Source: Capitulum mitella (Eukaryota > Arthropoda > Thecostraca > Pollicipedomorpha > Pollicipedidae). From it: a DNA stretch of 64,000 bases. Below, piece after piece: positions 25,331-37,610 of the stretch (position 1 is its first letter; each line of letters starts with the position of its first letter). The position numbers and the translations under genes were made by a program. The DNA lies in assembly GCA_030062745.1 (NCBI GenBank), contig CP099848.1, positions 11,739,501-11,803,500 on the forward strand, read 5' to 3'. The notes under the pieces are model-generated. The model saw only the letters and a list, made by a program, of their open reading frames with translations, searched no databases and was not told the origin of the DNA.

Positions 25331-25916
25331 CGGGCCGAGAGCAGCGCCTATGTACCGGTGAAGTACGTCGCGCTGTCTTGCAAAGTTCGTTAAAGATGCG
25401 CTTCTCATTTCAAGGACGGGGAAGAGGCTCTGAAGCCACAGTGAATGTAAATAAAACAAAACATGATTGCTGAATTGACGTGTTTATACGTTCATCACCA
25501 GAACCCGTTAACACAGACTGACTCAGGGGCCTAACAATACACATAGCCATTTATTTGCCATACAATTATAAAAATGGCTTGCAGGATATGTCTATCGGAA
25601 CCGTATGAAAAAATCGAGCTAAAAGAGAAATTCAGTGTTAAACGTTTAAATGTAAGCACCGATACACAGACGAATCTTAGCACTCACTTACCGTGTTTAA
25701 ACCCAAAAGACGCTGACTTAGACTGTAATTGCGGGCGAGGTCGAAAGCCGATTAAATCTTGCCTCAACGAGCAGAAAAATGACTGAGATCACGGTACGGC
25801 CCCGCCCGCCTCCAGCGCTCTTTGTCGGCTAATACTTTGTAACCACTTGGCATGGATCATACATTTCCAATAAGAATATAGTTTATTTTGGTTGAGTTTT
25901 ACATATGTATCCCCAT
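25331..25916. other. Unique DNA, no gene
   Basis: AT-rich, with a 70-codon open frame at 25574-25786 that I do not recognise and that has no flanking exon or splice evidence. Confidence 0.35.
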
Positions 25917-26164
25917 CAGGGACGTAGCCAGGGGGGCCATGGTGAGCCAAGTGGTCTACACTGGATATATAGCGATTTCGCAGGAATATGGAATAATGAC
26001 CATATATATGTTGCGAAGGCAAACATTATATGTTCTCCTGTGCGTTAAATATGCGGTAAATTATATAAAATGACTGCTTTTTCTATAAATTTCTCCATAT
26101 GTCAGCGGCATATGAAAAAATGACGTTTGCACCCCTCCCCAGGAAAATCTTGGGTACGTGCCTG
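25917..26164 (+). mobile_element. hAT-like MITE of the CAGGCACGTA family, copy A (248 bp)
   Basis: Left end CAGGGACGTAGCCAGG. The right end read inward is CAGGCACGTACCCAAG. The interior shares GAGCCAAGTGGTCTAC, TAGCGATTTCGCAGGAAT and GCAAACATTATATG with copies at 47082-47347 and 61781-62173. The flanking 8-mers are weakly alike (ATCCCCAT, ATACACAG), so the duplication has decayed. Noncoding. Confidence 0.8.
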
Positions 26165-28369
26165 ATACACAGTGTGTTAAGCTTGAAAACTATTTTCTCC
26201 ACATAACTATAAAGAAACTGATGACTTCGCTTTTTGACTTTCCAGCATTTTTGGAAACGCTCATAGTGACAGAAAATAGTATCAAGGGTCTGCATGAAGT
26301 TAAAATTGATATCTGTCGAGTTGAAAATACTGAAAGCATCGATAAACATCTGTTTTCATTCGTGAAATGCATCAAGGAATGACAAATACGCTGAATAATG
26401 TCTTAAAATATGGTTTCATAGTAAACACAAATGCAGTAGGTCGCACCCGTCATGCTTCCAAAAAGGCGATTTAGTGGTTTAAGACGTTTGTGTGGTTTCG
26501 CACAAAACAAGTGGTTCATTTGTCCTGAGTTTTGCAGCATACGACTATGAAAAATGAGCCTTTTATGCCATGAGGCATACGACATTGGATTGCTTGAACG
26601 AGGCCGAGCAATAAAAGCAACGATACCCTTTATGATGACTTTCCGCGTTTAAAAAGCTACCAGACTTCCAAATCCTCTCCTCTGCTGGCTATCGACGCCT
26701 CCCAGGCGGCCCAAAAGCGTCGTGCAGTCGCGGCAGGCCATCCCGGCCGGTTTCCGCCGTGGCGAATATTCCTCCTGCGCTCGGCGGTACAGCGAAATCT
26801 GGTTACCGGGCATCGCTATTCAATCAGCTGGCGACAGTGTCAATCAGCTGGCGCCGAGGCGGCCAAAAGGCCGGAGGCGAGCAGCCTTTGAGTCGGGGTT
26901 TCGAGAAAGCCACTCAGAGTGTCAATTTGCGCGGTGCGTGGCTGAGGCTGGGGCGCGGTAACAGCATTAGGTCGGCACAGGGCGCGGCGGGAAGCCGGTC
27001 CTCGCCTGTCGAGGACGGCGGCGGAGCGCCGGTCTGGCGGCCGCTGGGAGGACGGCCCGTCGGCAGCGAGGGCGGGCTCCCCAGGTGGAACCTCTGTTCT
27101 GCCTGGTCTGGTCAGTACGGGTTAGGCGGAAGTAGATGGAAGGTGGAACAGGAGGCAAAGTCAGATGTTCTGTGGTTGTTTTTTTGTCTGCGCCGCCTCA
27201 AGCCCCACTGACGGACGCGCACGGTATTATCTGCCGACCACGCCACCATGTCGCGTGCCAAAAATGCATATTTCATGATGGTCTTAATGTGTCTGCTGGT
27301 AAGCCCCCGATTTGTTTCCCATGCACCCGTGAATTAGACGTTCACCGGTGTAGTGTTTACTTCCACAAAACGTCCTGAACGTGTACTTCAGCACTCAGTC
27401 ATTAATATGGTGCACCTGTTACGCAAGAGATGCCGGAACTGGTGCAGATTAGTGCGGCCTTTGTAAGGCTTCAAATTCGATTCCGAAAACAAAACTGATT
27501 CCAGCTCTTGAGGAGGTCGATCAGCTGACTGTCCTCGGGAACAGGAGACCGAACCGGCGCCAGGGCTGGAGCCGGCCGCTGCCCCATCCATCTCCCTGTC
27601 CGTCCCCCATTGTCGGCGGGCATGAAGTGCCCCTCCCCGCCGGCGTGGGGGCTGGCGACACGCACTGGGACGCGCGCCCGGCGGTCAGCTAATGATCGTG
27701 GGAGGACCATATGAACGCCACAAAATGGCGGCGGCCGGAGCCGCCCCTGCCGGCCGGCCCGGGGCCGCTCCAGCGCAGCTGACGCCAGCCGTGACGTAAT
27801 GACCTCGGGCAGGCCTGGCGGCGACCTGCTGACCGACCTGAGGCCCACCAGCAGCCATGATGCGCCGTCGAGGACCTCTTGACCACACATCACCAGCTGT
27901 CGCCTGAACGAGGACTCGTGTTTTCAACAGCAGCCGGACTGCGCTCCATTAGCGATACGTGGGGATCGTCTTTCGGAATTAATGCAGAATTTCGGAAAAT
28001 CAGTTTGCCACGCGTGGACGCTGTATGAAAAGAGAAGCAGAGAACATCGCACGTTGTCGACCACAACGGGGTTACAGACGCTGGCGCCAGGCCTTCATCG
28101 GAAATGCTGGTATTCCTCCGTGGGGCGCTCCGTAACCGGACCGGGTCGAGCCGGGCCGGGCCGGTGGGGGGCGGGGGGGGGGAGCAGGGACCCTGGCGAC
28201 ACCGTGACGGTGCCGCCGGCAGCCGTCGTGCCGCCCGGAGGTCCGGAAGGCTGGCGGGCAGAGGGCCGCATCAACGGCGAGCTGGGGCGAAAGCCGGAGA
28301 GGCTGCGGAAACCGCTGCGGCTCCGCTGCCGGCCGCGGCACGAGTTCGTCAACAGTTTGAGCCGCTTGC
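26165..28369. other. Unique DNA, no gene
   Basis: AT-rich to about 26650, then GC-rich. At 26818-26853 the word TCAATCAGCTGGCG is directly repeated. A G-run cluster at about 28150-28185 could form a G-quadruplex. Confidence 0.4.
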
Positions 28370-28460
28370 GGCAGGACATGCATGCAAATTGGCGGCGAGG
28401 GCGCGAGGCTGATTAGCATAATCGATCTGGATATTGATCGAAGCGTCGATTAACCGTACA
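28370..28460. promoter_or_regulatory. Candidate regulatory island with an ATGCAAAT octamer
   Basis: Contains a perfect octamer ATGCAAAT (28382-28389) followed by GATTAGCATAATCGATCTGG and ATATTGATCGAAGCGTCGAT, a dense run of homeodomain/POU-like words between GC-rich flanks. Confidence 0.3.
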
Positions 28461-30530
28461 GTCTTGCATCGGCAGGCCGGCGGAGGATGCCAGACAAGGG
28501 GACGGTCACTGGGCAACGGGCTGGCGTGGGGTGGGCGGGATGGCTCATCTGGAAACATGGAAAATCAGCTGACGCTGTCTCCTGTCAAGCGTGCGTCACA
28601 CCAAATAATAATCGTCCGCCTTCTTGTGGGTGGCACGTTTGATGAAAGAAAACTTGTGTGGAGTGACGTTGATTGCTGTTCGGCTTGGCAGACGTTGACT
28701 GATGGGTAAAATAGGATCTGAAAGGGCAGGAGATGCCTCTGATAACCTACCATTTGGCAAATCGTGATTTGGTTCTTCACTAAAAATTTATTGACACCAG
28801 GCGGAAATGTTGCAAAATTCAGAAGCCGGTTTTAACTCGTATCTTGAAATGGGCCGAGCCTAAACGTGCCAAACAACAATGAAATCAGCATTCTTGGTTA
28901 CGGAAGCTCGGTTGGAGCTTGGCTTGGCTGGCTCCATCTACTCCTTCGGCAGCACAGCTTACTTCTTCATATTCCCGAAAGGTTTTCTTAAGCTTCCTGG
29001 GATGTTTTCGCCGACCGACGCTGATGCTGATTCGGAGTTTGTACTGATTCACTCGCGGCGAGCATTTGCATAAAATCGACAAACTTGACGCATAAATCAT
29101 CCCTAAACGCGGCCAGTCCGCGCACCGAGCGGAGCATTAAACCGCACCGCTCAGCCGTCCGATCGCCCTCCGGCGCTGCCAGCGCGGTCCGTTCCCGCCG
29201 CCGGCACCCAGCAGCTCCGTCCGACAGTCCTGTCTACGAGCGGTTACCCCTGCGATGTGGCGACGCGGTCAGAGTTCGCCGCCTGTGCCTGGCGACCAGG
29301 CCAGCTGAAATTCGTCCGAAAGTTCATGGTCCTTGGTTGGTTTCAAAGGAATCTGGGCATGTCTACGCAGTGCGTCGTCGCAGGTGATTAAGGAGAAAAT
29401 CGGACCATTTTGATGGTCATGACAAGTCATGACAAGTCTCTCAAGCCTGCCATCTGCGGCTTGTGACAGGGGACGTTGTCCTCTCAGTGCAATGGTTTGT
29501 AGTACCAACCTTGAGTATCAATGAGCTCCCGTATTTACCAAACATGGCATAACCCTCGTTATTCCTGGAGAAACCGGTTTTAAATATAATAAACCTTGTC
29601 TATTTCGCACTCAGACGATGGCCATAGGGCTGTAACTGCCAGGGGCGTATAATGCATCAATAATTGTGCCATAAATAAGCCTCTCCTCTCCTACCAAGAG
29701 TGCGGGGCTCTTCGTCACATGTTTGCCTTCCTCGGAGGACTGCGCCACATTTCTAATCACTCCTCCAAGTGGCGTCAAACACGACGTGAACTGTAACGCC
29801 AGCGCCTAACACACCATCCGCCTCCCAGGTCAAACAGCACAGTTCGGCGGCGGCGGCCTCCAGTGCTCACTCCCAGTCTGCAGCGGCGAACAGGCGCGGG
29901 ATTCGACAACTTGGTCCGCTGGCCTGAAATTGAATCCCGCTAATTTACGACGGCGAAGGCGGCAATCAGAGCCGGCAGGCCAGACTGGCGAAGCTCAGCA
30001 ACAGGCGCTGAGATGGGGCCAATCTCCAGCCGAGGGGCTGCAGAAGCCGGCCGGGATACAGCGCACAGCTCACCGCCGTCCATCCCAGGGGACGCAGGGC
30101 CGGAGCGGGGAGTAACAACTCATCAGAGGGAGATTACTGGCGCCGGGACGGGCACTCCGGCTGGCTCAGCTCGGCGAGGCTCCGAGCTCGTCAGCCGCCT
30201 GGATCCTGTCGCCGCCGCACACCACTTACCGTAGTCTTGTCGTGGTCAGAGAGCGGAGTTAGAGTTTGGGCCGTGGAGCCGAAGAGGTCTTTCGCAGAGT
30301 GGCACTGACGTGGGCGGCGATTACTAGGAGAGTGCAGTACGGAAGCTGAGCGTGAAGTGTAGGAGAATTGAAGCAGCGCCATTGCTATGGGGGAGCTGGA
30401 ATTCTACGATTATGTGAACTAAATCATGAGTATGTGCAGCTGTGCGTATGGAGCAAGATACCAACGCCGTCAGTTATGTGCAATTTTGTAAACAGAACCG
30501 AACAATAATTTAATCCTGCATTCTAATATT
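28461..30530. other. Unique DNA, no gene
   Basis: Mixed composition. An ATTTGCAT octamer lies at 29064-29071. GC-rich frames at 29100-29390 and 29930-30230 lack domains. Confidence 0.4.
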
Positions 30531-30715
30531 AGAATAAAGAAAGAGAATAAAAAGCGAGAGAGGTGCAGAAGGAGAGAGGAGGAGAAAGCGTTAGACAGAC
30601 AGACATAGAGACGGAGACGGAGATAGAATGGGAGAGAGAGGAAGAGAGAGAGGGGAAGAGGGAAACAGACAGACAGACAGACAACGAGAGAGAGAGAGAG
30701 GCAGTCGTCTGGTCG
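30531..30715. repeat. GA-rich purine tract with (ACAG)n and (GA)n
   Basis: About 180 bp of almost pure purine on the plus strand, with (GACA)n at 30590-30605 and 30666-30684 and (GA)n at 30685-30701. It could form triplex or H-DNA. Confidence 0.85.
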
Positions 30716-31129
30716 TCTCCAGACCTATCGCCGGCAGCCGCCTCCGGCCGCCGAGCTGCGTCGCGCCCCTCCCGCCGCCGCCGGCCGCCATCGCCGGCCG
30801 CGACGGCGTCGACTCGACGAGGGGAGTATCGACGACTGCGCCCACCGGCGGGACGACGGTCCATTAGGCGACATCACTCGTCCTATTTACCCCGCCGTCG
30901 ATTTCGACGAATCATGACTGCCGCGATCGGCGCCCGACGGCGCGTCGATAGTCGGCGTCGACGGGAGCCGGAGGGCGAGGGCGGCCCGCCCGCCGCGTAT
31001 TATTCTCCTTGTCGGCTTCACGGGCGGCTGCGGACCGAGCTGATTGGAGTCGGGCGGCGACGGTCCGAGTCCGTCGGCTGGGCGGGAGACAGCCGGCTCC
31101 AATCCGAGGTCGGAAAATCTCCCGTCGGC

Positions 31130-31400
31130 CCGCTGATGCGCCCGTAAGCGGCCGTAATGGATTTTCATATCCTTTATGTGTTTGCATTTATGATTCGTCG
31201 GCGGAAGTGCTATTCGAGGCGCCAGTAAAAGCGGGCTCTTGCACGAAATGGCTGGCAAATATGTGGCGTGGTGAAGTAGAATGAAGGCAGCACATTCCGG
31301 TCGAGTTCAGCCGCAAAATTGGCCGCAGCGTTTGTGTACTCATCATTCTTTTTAATGCCCTGCCACAGATTAGCAGCATCTCCCACTTATTGATTTTACA
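31130..31400. promoter_or_regulatory. Candidate regulatory island, long
   Basis: About 270 bp with many separate AT words (GGCCGTAATGGATTTTCATA, TTTATGTGTTTGCATTTATG, GGCAAATATGTGG, CTTTTTAATGCCC, CAGATTAGCAGC, CACTTATTGATTTTACAC) and low internal repetition. It is one of the stronger candidates for a conserved noncoding element. Composition is the only evidence. Confidence 0.32.
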
Positions 31401-31849
31401 CTGTGAGCATCGGAGCCGCCGCAGTCTTGGAACGCCGTTTCGTTGTCATCTTTGTTTTATGCCCAGGTCTTTCAGCCTAGCTTTGTTATTAGTTTGCCAA
31501 TAATGCGGGCGTCTTTCAGGATGTTGCTGTGCACGGCAAATACGGGTTGGCAAGGGCCACGTCGCACAATTTCTGTCTGCGAGGAAAATGCTGACATTGC
31601 GTCGGTGGATTCATCTGCATCAGCAGCGAACCAAAGCAAGGAATTATTGACAACTTTGCAGAACCACAGGGAACATTTCACTGAGAAACACAGATTGCTA
31701 TGGTTTATTTTTCTTACGGCTAATCAGTTTTTTCACTTCCCAGGTCCTGGTTCCATCTCTCTCTTTTCATCTAGCGTTCAGGCTCTCTCCTCGCCACTGC
31801 CACGTTCCATATGAATATACCGCCAACTCTATCCGCCGATTTTCATGTT
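31401..31849. other. Unique DNA, no gene
   Basis: Moderate composition. An open frame at 31443-31814 (+) shows no family I recognise. Confidence 0.35.
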
Positions 31850-31990
31850 TCATTTTCTATTCATCGGCAAGAAGGCGGATTGATTGAAATCTGAGATTAG
31901 ACGCGGCTCGGCCGCCCCGGCTGCTGAGCTGTCTGTATGCCCAGAAAAATCCAATTTTGCAGATGTCGCCGGCACGTGCGGCCTCGGCGG
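31850..31990. promoter_or_regulatory. Candidate regulatory island
   Basis: TTTTCTATTCATCGGC, GCGGATTGATTGAAATCTG, GATTAGACGCGG and CCCAGAAAAATCCAATTTTG occur between GC-rich blocks. Confidence 0.27.
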
Positions 31991-32689
31991 CCGGCTCCTC
32001 CCGTTGAGTTTCACAAGAGGCTGGCGTCCGCGCCGGACCGAAACCCGTTGCCGTGCCTGCTCCTGATGGCTCATACAGCACTCTGACATATCCAGCCAAC
32101 CCAGGGCAGTGGGCAGCTGATTCAGTTCGAAACTCGTTACAAAAGGAAATGAAAAGGGACGTTTTGCACGATGTGCGCGGAAACTGTGCAAAGGCTCGGT
32201 AGTAACTCTTTGGAGACATGAGATGCGTAATAATCACAATAATAAGTGGGTGGAAAGAAACGGCTTCGTTTCCGTTCGAAAGACGTTTTACATGCAGAGC
32301 TGTTGTCGCTTCGTCACCGTTTCGGGGTTGCTGAAGGTGTTCCGTATGGCATGGCTAGAGATTTTGGAAGCATTGGCAAGGTGCAGACCAAAACCTTTCA
32401 AAGATTGTAGTATTAGGCCTACATGGCAGTGACATTTTACATTAGTCTGCATTATTCCTTTAAATCAGGCTGAAATCCTATGCAAGACCCTCCATAATTT
32501 TCGGAAATCTCCGGCCAAGCAATACGGAGAGTAATTTGTCATGGGGACTGCTGTCAGTCAACCTGGACTGTCAGCCAGATATGGCTGATATGAGCCACGC
32601 CAGCTGAAGGCTTCAGTATCCGGCTAATTTTTTCAATCATCACCACCGTAGGGTGTAGCCAAACCATATGCGATCAGAGCCCGTGCACT
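31991..32689. other. Unique DNA, no gene
   Basis: GC-rich to about 32060, then moderate. No coding, RNA or mobile feature is seen. Confidence 0.35.
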
Positions 32690-32900
32690 CTGCAGTCCAC
32701 AGTCTGGCCTGTCTGATAGTATACAGAGAGCTCACGGCCTCCGCTGTCTGACAGTTTGCAGTCCACAGTCTCCATTGTCTGACAGTGTAATGGGCAGTCC
32801 AGTCTCCGCTGTCTGGCAGTCCACTGAACATCCCACAATCTCGGCTGCCTCATCGCATCAGAATTCGTCACAGAATCCAGTCTCCGTTGCCTGGTGACAA
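32690..32900. repeat. Degenerate minisatellite (CTGTCTGRCAGT units)
   Basis: CTCCGCTGTCTGACAGTTTG, CTCCATTGTCTGACAGTG and CTCCGCTGTCTGGCAGTCC recur at about 33-45 bp. Five or six diverged units are visible. Confidence 0.65.
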
Positions 32901-33164
32901 GTATGGAGCTACGACAGGCTGCAGACACACTACGCCTTGATAAGTACCACCTCTGTCTTTCCACAGTCCGACGACTGTCGTTTTCTTTGTCGCCCCAAAA
33001 TCCAGGCCCGCTGCCGCTGTTCTGGTGCTTTTCCGCGCTGACCCCCCCCCCCCCTGACTCCAGGCCCCCTCTCCCCGTCTAGGGAGCGCTCCCAGTGCGG
33101 TGACAGAGCGCAGTTCCCGGCCATTTCCGCCGGGCCTCCCCGCGCCTCCCGCCTAAAGCCGCCG

Positions 33165-33310
33165 CCTGATATTGCCCGCCCAAGCTCATACTTTATCCCG
33201 TGTATTTGCATAGTTTAGATATTTCCCCAGATTGTATTTTTGAAGTTAAATTGGCTCTTCAAATCGTCTCCGGTGGCGGCGAAGATGGATGGACACATTT
33301 GGCGGAGTAA
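33165..33310. promoter_or_regulatory. Candidate regulatory island with an ATTTGCAT octamer
   Basis: CCTGATATTGCCCGCC, CATACTTTATCCCG, ATTTGCAT (33204-33211), TTTAGATATTTCCCC and GAAGTTAAATTGGCTC occur together. It has an AT-rich core with sharp GC-rich shoulders. Confidence 0.3.
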
Positions 33311-33521
33311 AAGACCGGCTCCCGCAGAATGGGGTGAAAAGGGAGACGCCTCCGTGCCCTCTGGCACAGCGGACCGCGCTGAAAAATTGCCGCCAACATT
33401 GGAGCCATTCGAGTTCAGCGGAAGACAAGCCTCGCTGGGAGGCGCACCGCTGAGCGCTCTCCTGATAGTGAAGCCAGGTGCAGTGTTCCCCGGCGGATGT
33501 CGTAAGTTGCTCATATATATG

Positions 33522-33565
<44 letters not shown>

Positions 33566-33600
33566 TGTATATATATATGTATATGTATATTTGTGTATGT
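33522..33600. repeat. (TA)n-rich microsatellite
   Basis: TA tract with interspersed GTATAT and ACATATAAG units. Confidence 0.95.
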
Positions 33601-33902
33601 ATTCATATATACCGCTTAAAAGCCGATGCATAGCATTCCTTTGTCCTTTTTGTTCGGTGATAAACAGTAATTCATTACTCAGGGTTAGGATGATGGAGGA
33701 CATTTCAGTGATATCAATAGACCAGCATATTCACATTAACGAAACAGCCTCGTTTTCCGCGATGGGGTTCTTGCGATGTTTTTATGAGGCATCAGCAGAG
33801 TTTACTGAAATATCACGCAAAAAGGTTCGGACACTTTCTGAGCTGGTCAATTCTGCATTGATTGGCTCTGTGCTCATTTGCACGTACGTCCTTCCTCTGA
33901 GG

Positions 33903-33904
<2 letters not shown>

Positions 33905-33960
<56 letters not shown>
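33905..33960. repeat. (TA)n microsatellite
   Basis: An uninterrupted TA tract of about 56 bp. Ile-Tyr open frames on both strands are artefacts. Confidence 0.97.
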
Positions 33961-33962
<2 letters not shown>

Positions 33963-34569
33963 AGACAGTGCCAAAAAAGGAGAATCTGTGCCATTCCACA
34001 ACAATGTTTTTCGTTCAAACGTCAATTTCTTGTCTTCCAACGACCTGCAGTGTTCACAAGTGAATCAATTCTGATTTGGCATTGAAACCTACGTAAGTGT
34101 GATTTAAGTGTGATTAAACAGCAACGATGTCTCATTTCATAACAATGAAACAAAACCGTTCCTTAAACACTGCGTTCCTCACGTGTTAGCCATTCTGGAT
34201 GGAACACCTCCGAGTGTCCGAACCTTTGTTCCGCTGCGGACCTTTCCTCTGCCTCTGCTCGCTATCGTTAATCTTCGTTATTGTTGTTGACCAATAAACT
34301 TACTCTAATAAAAAAAATTTCATGCTCGTCTACAAGCAGATCAAAAATCACTGTGAAAGTTTCTTTCTGTTTAATTTTTTTTTTCGTAATGTTTCGAATT
34401 CATCATATTTCAAGAAAAATTCTAGACATGTCACGCAATGTCTTATATCATATTATTAACAAATCAAAATGAGATTTCAGGACATCGCATATTTTCGCGA
34501 AAAACTGAAAGTGCGCGTCGAAACGTCGCCGACAAAGGAATCAGGATCTATTGAGACCGCACTCGAGCC
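33961..34569. other. AT-rich unique DNA, no gene
   Basis: No recognisable feature. AATAAA words at about 34293 are not supported by any upstream gene. Confidence 0.4.
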
Positions 34570-34740
34570 GCCTGATTTTGCCGCTCAGACGGGCGCGGCA
34601 AGTCGCACTCGGCGCGCATTCATCATCGCGGCGCTTTTTCTTCGGCGCCGAATCGACGCCCGGCCCGGATCGTCAATCACGACGAAATGGATCCGGCACC
34701 GCCGCCACCCCGAGCGACGATTAATGGCCGCCCGGAGATA
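34570..34740. promoter_or_regulatory. Candidate regulatory island
   Basis: GCCTGATTTTGCCGC, GCGCATTCATCATCGCGG, CGTCAATCACGACGAAATGG and GACGATTAATGGCCGC occur in GC-rich sequence. Confidence 0.27.
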
Positions 34741-35450
34741 GATAGAGAAGCGCGGAGGACGGGCCGGCCTGCCGGCGCGGGGGCCCTCACTGCAGCCATC
34801 ACCGTGATCGGCGGCGTAAATGGCTGGAGCGCCGGTCTCCCCGTTCCGGGCTCGAGTCGTCCCGGCGCTCGATATTTGACCTGCGGGCCTGCTGGCAGCT
34901 GACCAATAAAGGGTCAGGCTGACTATTACACGGTCAGCGTTGCAACACAGAATCAGCCGTTACTTAAAATGGCACGATCGGGTGTAAGGGTCCGTGCAAT
35001 CCATGGGCATCCAATCTAATTCATCCATGCAAATCCATGCAACGAACTGCTTAGCACGGACTCCGACCCCCAGCGTCACCCTGCCAAAACACTCCGACCA
35101 ACTAAAAAGAAATCGCCGGTTCGGGGAGGTTGGTCATTGCTCGCCAGAGACGCTAGTCCGTCATCGCGCTGTCACCAGTCACTGGTTTCGAGAGGCCGGT
35201 CCCTGGTCGGCAGCGATCCTGGATCGTCAGTGTTGCCGGGAGCCGCGAAGACAGCGCTGACGTCAGTGTAGCCCGACACGCAGGGTCGACGGATGGGAAC
35301 TGTCAGCAGCAAGGGGAGACTCGGGTACGGGAGCCAGCCGCTCGCGGGCACCGGGCACCGGTCACCGCGACTGGGCACCGGGCGCCGGCCGACATCGGAC
35401 ACTGGACAGACAGCCGAATTTCATCTGGCCTCCGGCTCACCGGTCTGTTA
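34741..35450. other. Unique DNA, no gene
   Basis: Contains an ATGCAAAT octamer at 35027-35034 within a run of CCATGCAA words, and GGGCACCGG-type short repeats at 35345-35390. Confidence 0.4.
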
Positions 35451-35489
35451 CAGGGGCCTCAGGGTCTCAGGCCCCTGTTACAGGGGCCT
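35451..35489. repeat. Triple palindrome CAGGGGCCT / AGGCCCCTG / CAGGGGCCT
   Basis: CAGGGGCCT (35451-35459), its reverse complement AGGCCCCTG (35469-35477), and CAGGGGCCT again (35481-35489). The middle arm can pair with either neighbour, giving two mutually exclusive hairpins with 9-nt and 3-nt (TTA) loops. Confidence 0.85.
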
Positions 35490-36529
35490 CAGGCTGCTAG
35501 AAGATTTCCGCCTTCCGCCAACTGAACGAGACGTATCAACCAGTTACGCACCCATTCGGTGGTAAACGCCGAACTTCAAACAAAATACACTTCCCATCTG
35601 AATAGCGCTGCAAATTCAGGCGCTGGCCGCTGTTTTACATGTTTCGGCAATGTAACTTAGGCATCAGTCCCTGGTTTGTCCCTTATCACGAGAAAACTGT
35701 TCCCTTGTCTACTGACTGGAGGTGACTTAAAAATTTACCTAGTCCCACGTTTGGGTTTTAAGGCTTCCGGACGGAGGCTCCAAGCCACAACATTCACCAT
35801 CATTAAAACTGCCTCCAGCCTCCGTTTTAGTTATGCGCTTTACATGGCTTAAACAGGCTAATACAATGCACGGCTTACCTCAATCCCCCTCGAAAAAAGC
35901 GTTGAACATGACTACTGTGACCCCGAAACAACAAAGCAGACATGAATGCGCACCTGGCAGCAGCTTAATTGCGCCAAAACACTTTTCGTTTGCACCTGTC
36001 CCACATCCAGTTGCAGTCATCCTGTAAAGCTTAATGATTTGAATGCGTGATGCACCGTTATTTAACAACGGCATCGCACGTATCCAAACAAAATCAACAG
36101 TTAGCCACAATCAGACGCTGATCACCACTTGCTCGCCAGCCGTCGTAACGGCCCGTCTGCAGGACGTCGGCCGGCGCCGCGGCCGGCCACCGGCCATCTG
36201 GGAGCAGCTCCTCTCTCGGTCATTTATACGGTGATTATCGGCGTGGCCACCTCGTTATTACCGCCCGGCGCCCGTCATCCCGTCACAGTGGAAACGAGGT
36301 GGCCGCACAAAAACTGTAATGACCCCACATAAAACACGTGTCCGGCCAGCCCGCGCCAGTCAGGACACACATACGATGTCCGCGGACCGCAGTTAACGCG
36401 TCCGCCCGGGAGGTGGGGGGGGGGATTGGAACGGGAGGGGCACAGGGCGGCGAACCTGGCGCTCCCAGCGGCGCTTAGCGGCGCCATGCTCGGCGGAACA
36501 ACTGACGACCGGACGTCATCGCTCCTGCC
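35490..36529. other. Unique DNA, no gene
   Basis: AT-richer to about 36110, then GC-rich with a G run at 36414-36423. No feature is recognised. Confidence 0.35.
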
Positions 36530-36655
36530 CGGCCGGATCTGCCGGAACGGACCGGCCCGGAACGGACGACGGACTGGGCCGGACTGGGCCGGACCGGCCC
36601 GGAACGGACGGAACAGACTGGACCGTACTGGTCCGAACGGGACCGGAAAGCACGG
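36530..36655. repeat. GGACCGGAAC-type short tandem
   Basis: GGAACGGACCGGCCCGG, GGACTGGGCCGGACTGGGCC and related 5-11-bp words fill about 125 bp. Confidence 0.75.
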
Positions 36656-37084
36656 GGCCTGGGTGGACTGATCCTGTCACCGAGCTCACGTGTATGTATG
36701 CCTTATGAGAATTACGATATCATCTCTCATTTCACAATAAGATCATTATGTCTGAGGAATACTCTGTTTAAACAAGTCAGAACGTGACCTCAACATGCAG
36801 GCATGATCTTCATATACGCGTAAGGAGAAGAAAAAAGAGAATGAGCATTGCAATCCTAGAGCAATGCAATTGATCAAGTGGCTACCAGAACATGACGGTG
36901 CCCCATTGTCCGCCCCGTACTCTAGTTCAGTCTTCTGCAGGTCAGTCTCTGGCAGACATTTGGAGCCGTTCTGCGCTATTGCCAGCGGCGCAGAGTCATC
37001 TCTGGTTCACGTCATGAGACGGGACGCAGAGGACTCGCCCCGGCAGCTGTGACGTGGATGACACGGGACGAGGGAGCACTGACG
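36656..37084. other. Unique DNA, no gene
   Basis: Moderate composition, no recognisable feature. Confidence 0.35.
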
Positions 37085-37235
37085 GCAGTTGACCGCATTA
37101 CCACGGGCCACGGACTGCGGACCAAAGACCTCAGATCGCGGACCGCACACCACAGACCACGGGCCGAAGGATACGGACCGCAGACTAGGGACCGCGGACC
37201 ACAGACCAGAGACCACGGACCACGGACCACGGCGC
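37085..37235. repeat. GGACCACG/GACCGC short tandem
   Basis: GACCACGG, GACCGCAC, GACCACAG and similar 7-9-bp words cover about 150 bp and end in three near-perfect ACGGACC units. Confidence 0.8.
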
Positions 37236-37409
37236 CGCGAACGAAACAACCCGTCTGGCGACGAAACCCGACAATGATTCTCCACCAGGTTCATCTGACT
37301 ATCCGCATGACCTTTCACCAAAGTTCATTAACGGCACAGGACCCGTCGCTCGGTCCAACAGGCTTGATATCAGGCCAGGCCTTTAGCTCAGAGCAGGCGC
37401 AGGCCGGCT

Positions 37410-37610
37410 AAAGTAAGACGTCAGAGACGCGGTGCAGGGCCGAGGCAGCCCGGGTCAGACCGTCAGGGTCGCAGTGCAGGGACGGGTTAACCCAGGTTAG
37501 TCCATTAGGGGTACAGTGCAGGAGTTGTCCGTTGTGTTCAGCATAGGTCAGCCCGTCAGGGTCACAGTGCAAGGTCAGCTTAGCCCAGATCAGACCGTCA
37601 GCTGAGCAGA
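37410..37610. repeat. Degenerate about-43-bp tandem, 4-5 copies
   Basis: GTCAGACCGTCAGGGTCGCA with GTGCAGGG, and GTCAGCCCGTCAGGGTCACA with GTGCAAGG, recur along with more diverged units between them. Confidence 0.6.

Noticed and set aside
30529-31258. Overlapping long frames on both strands (Arg- or Ser-rich)
   Set aside because: They come from the purine tract and GC-rich DNA. No domain, start context or splice evidence is visible.
33800-34085. Ile-Tyr-rich open frames around TA tracts (also 10482, 53618, 61915)
   Set aside because: They are produced by TA microsatellites, and the flanking codons show no domain.
34281-34310. AATAAA-like polyadenylation signal
   Set aside because: There is no coding region upstream, and such words are expected by chance in AT-rich DNA.
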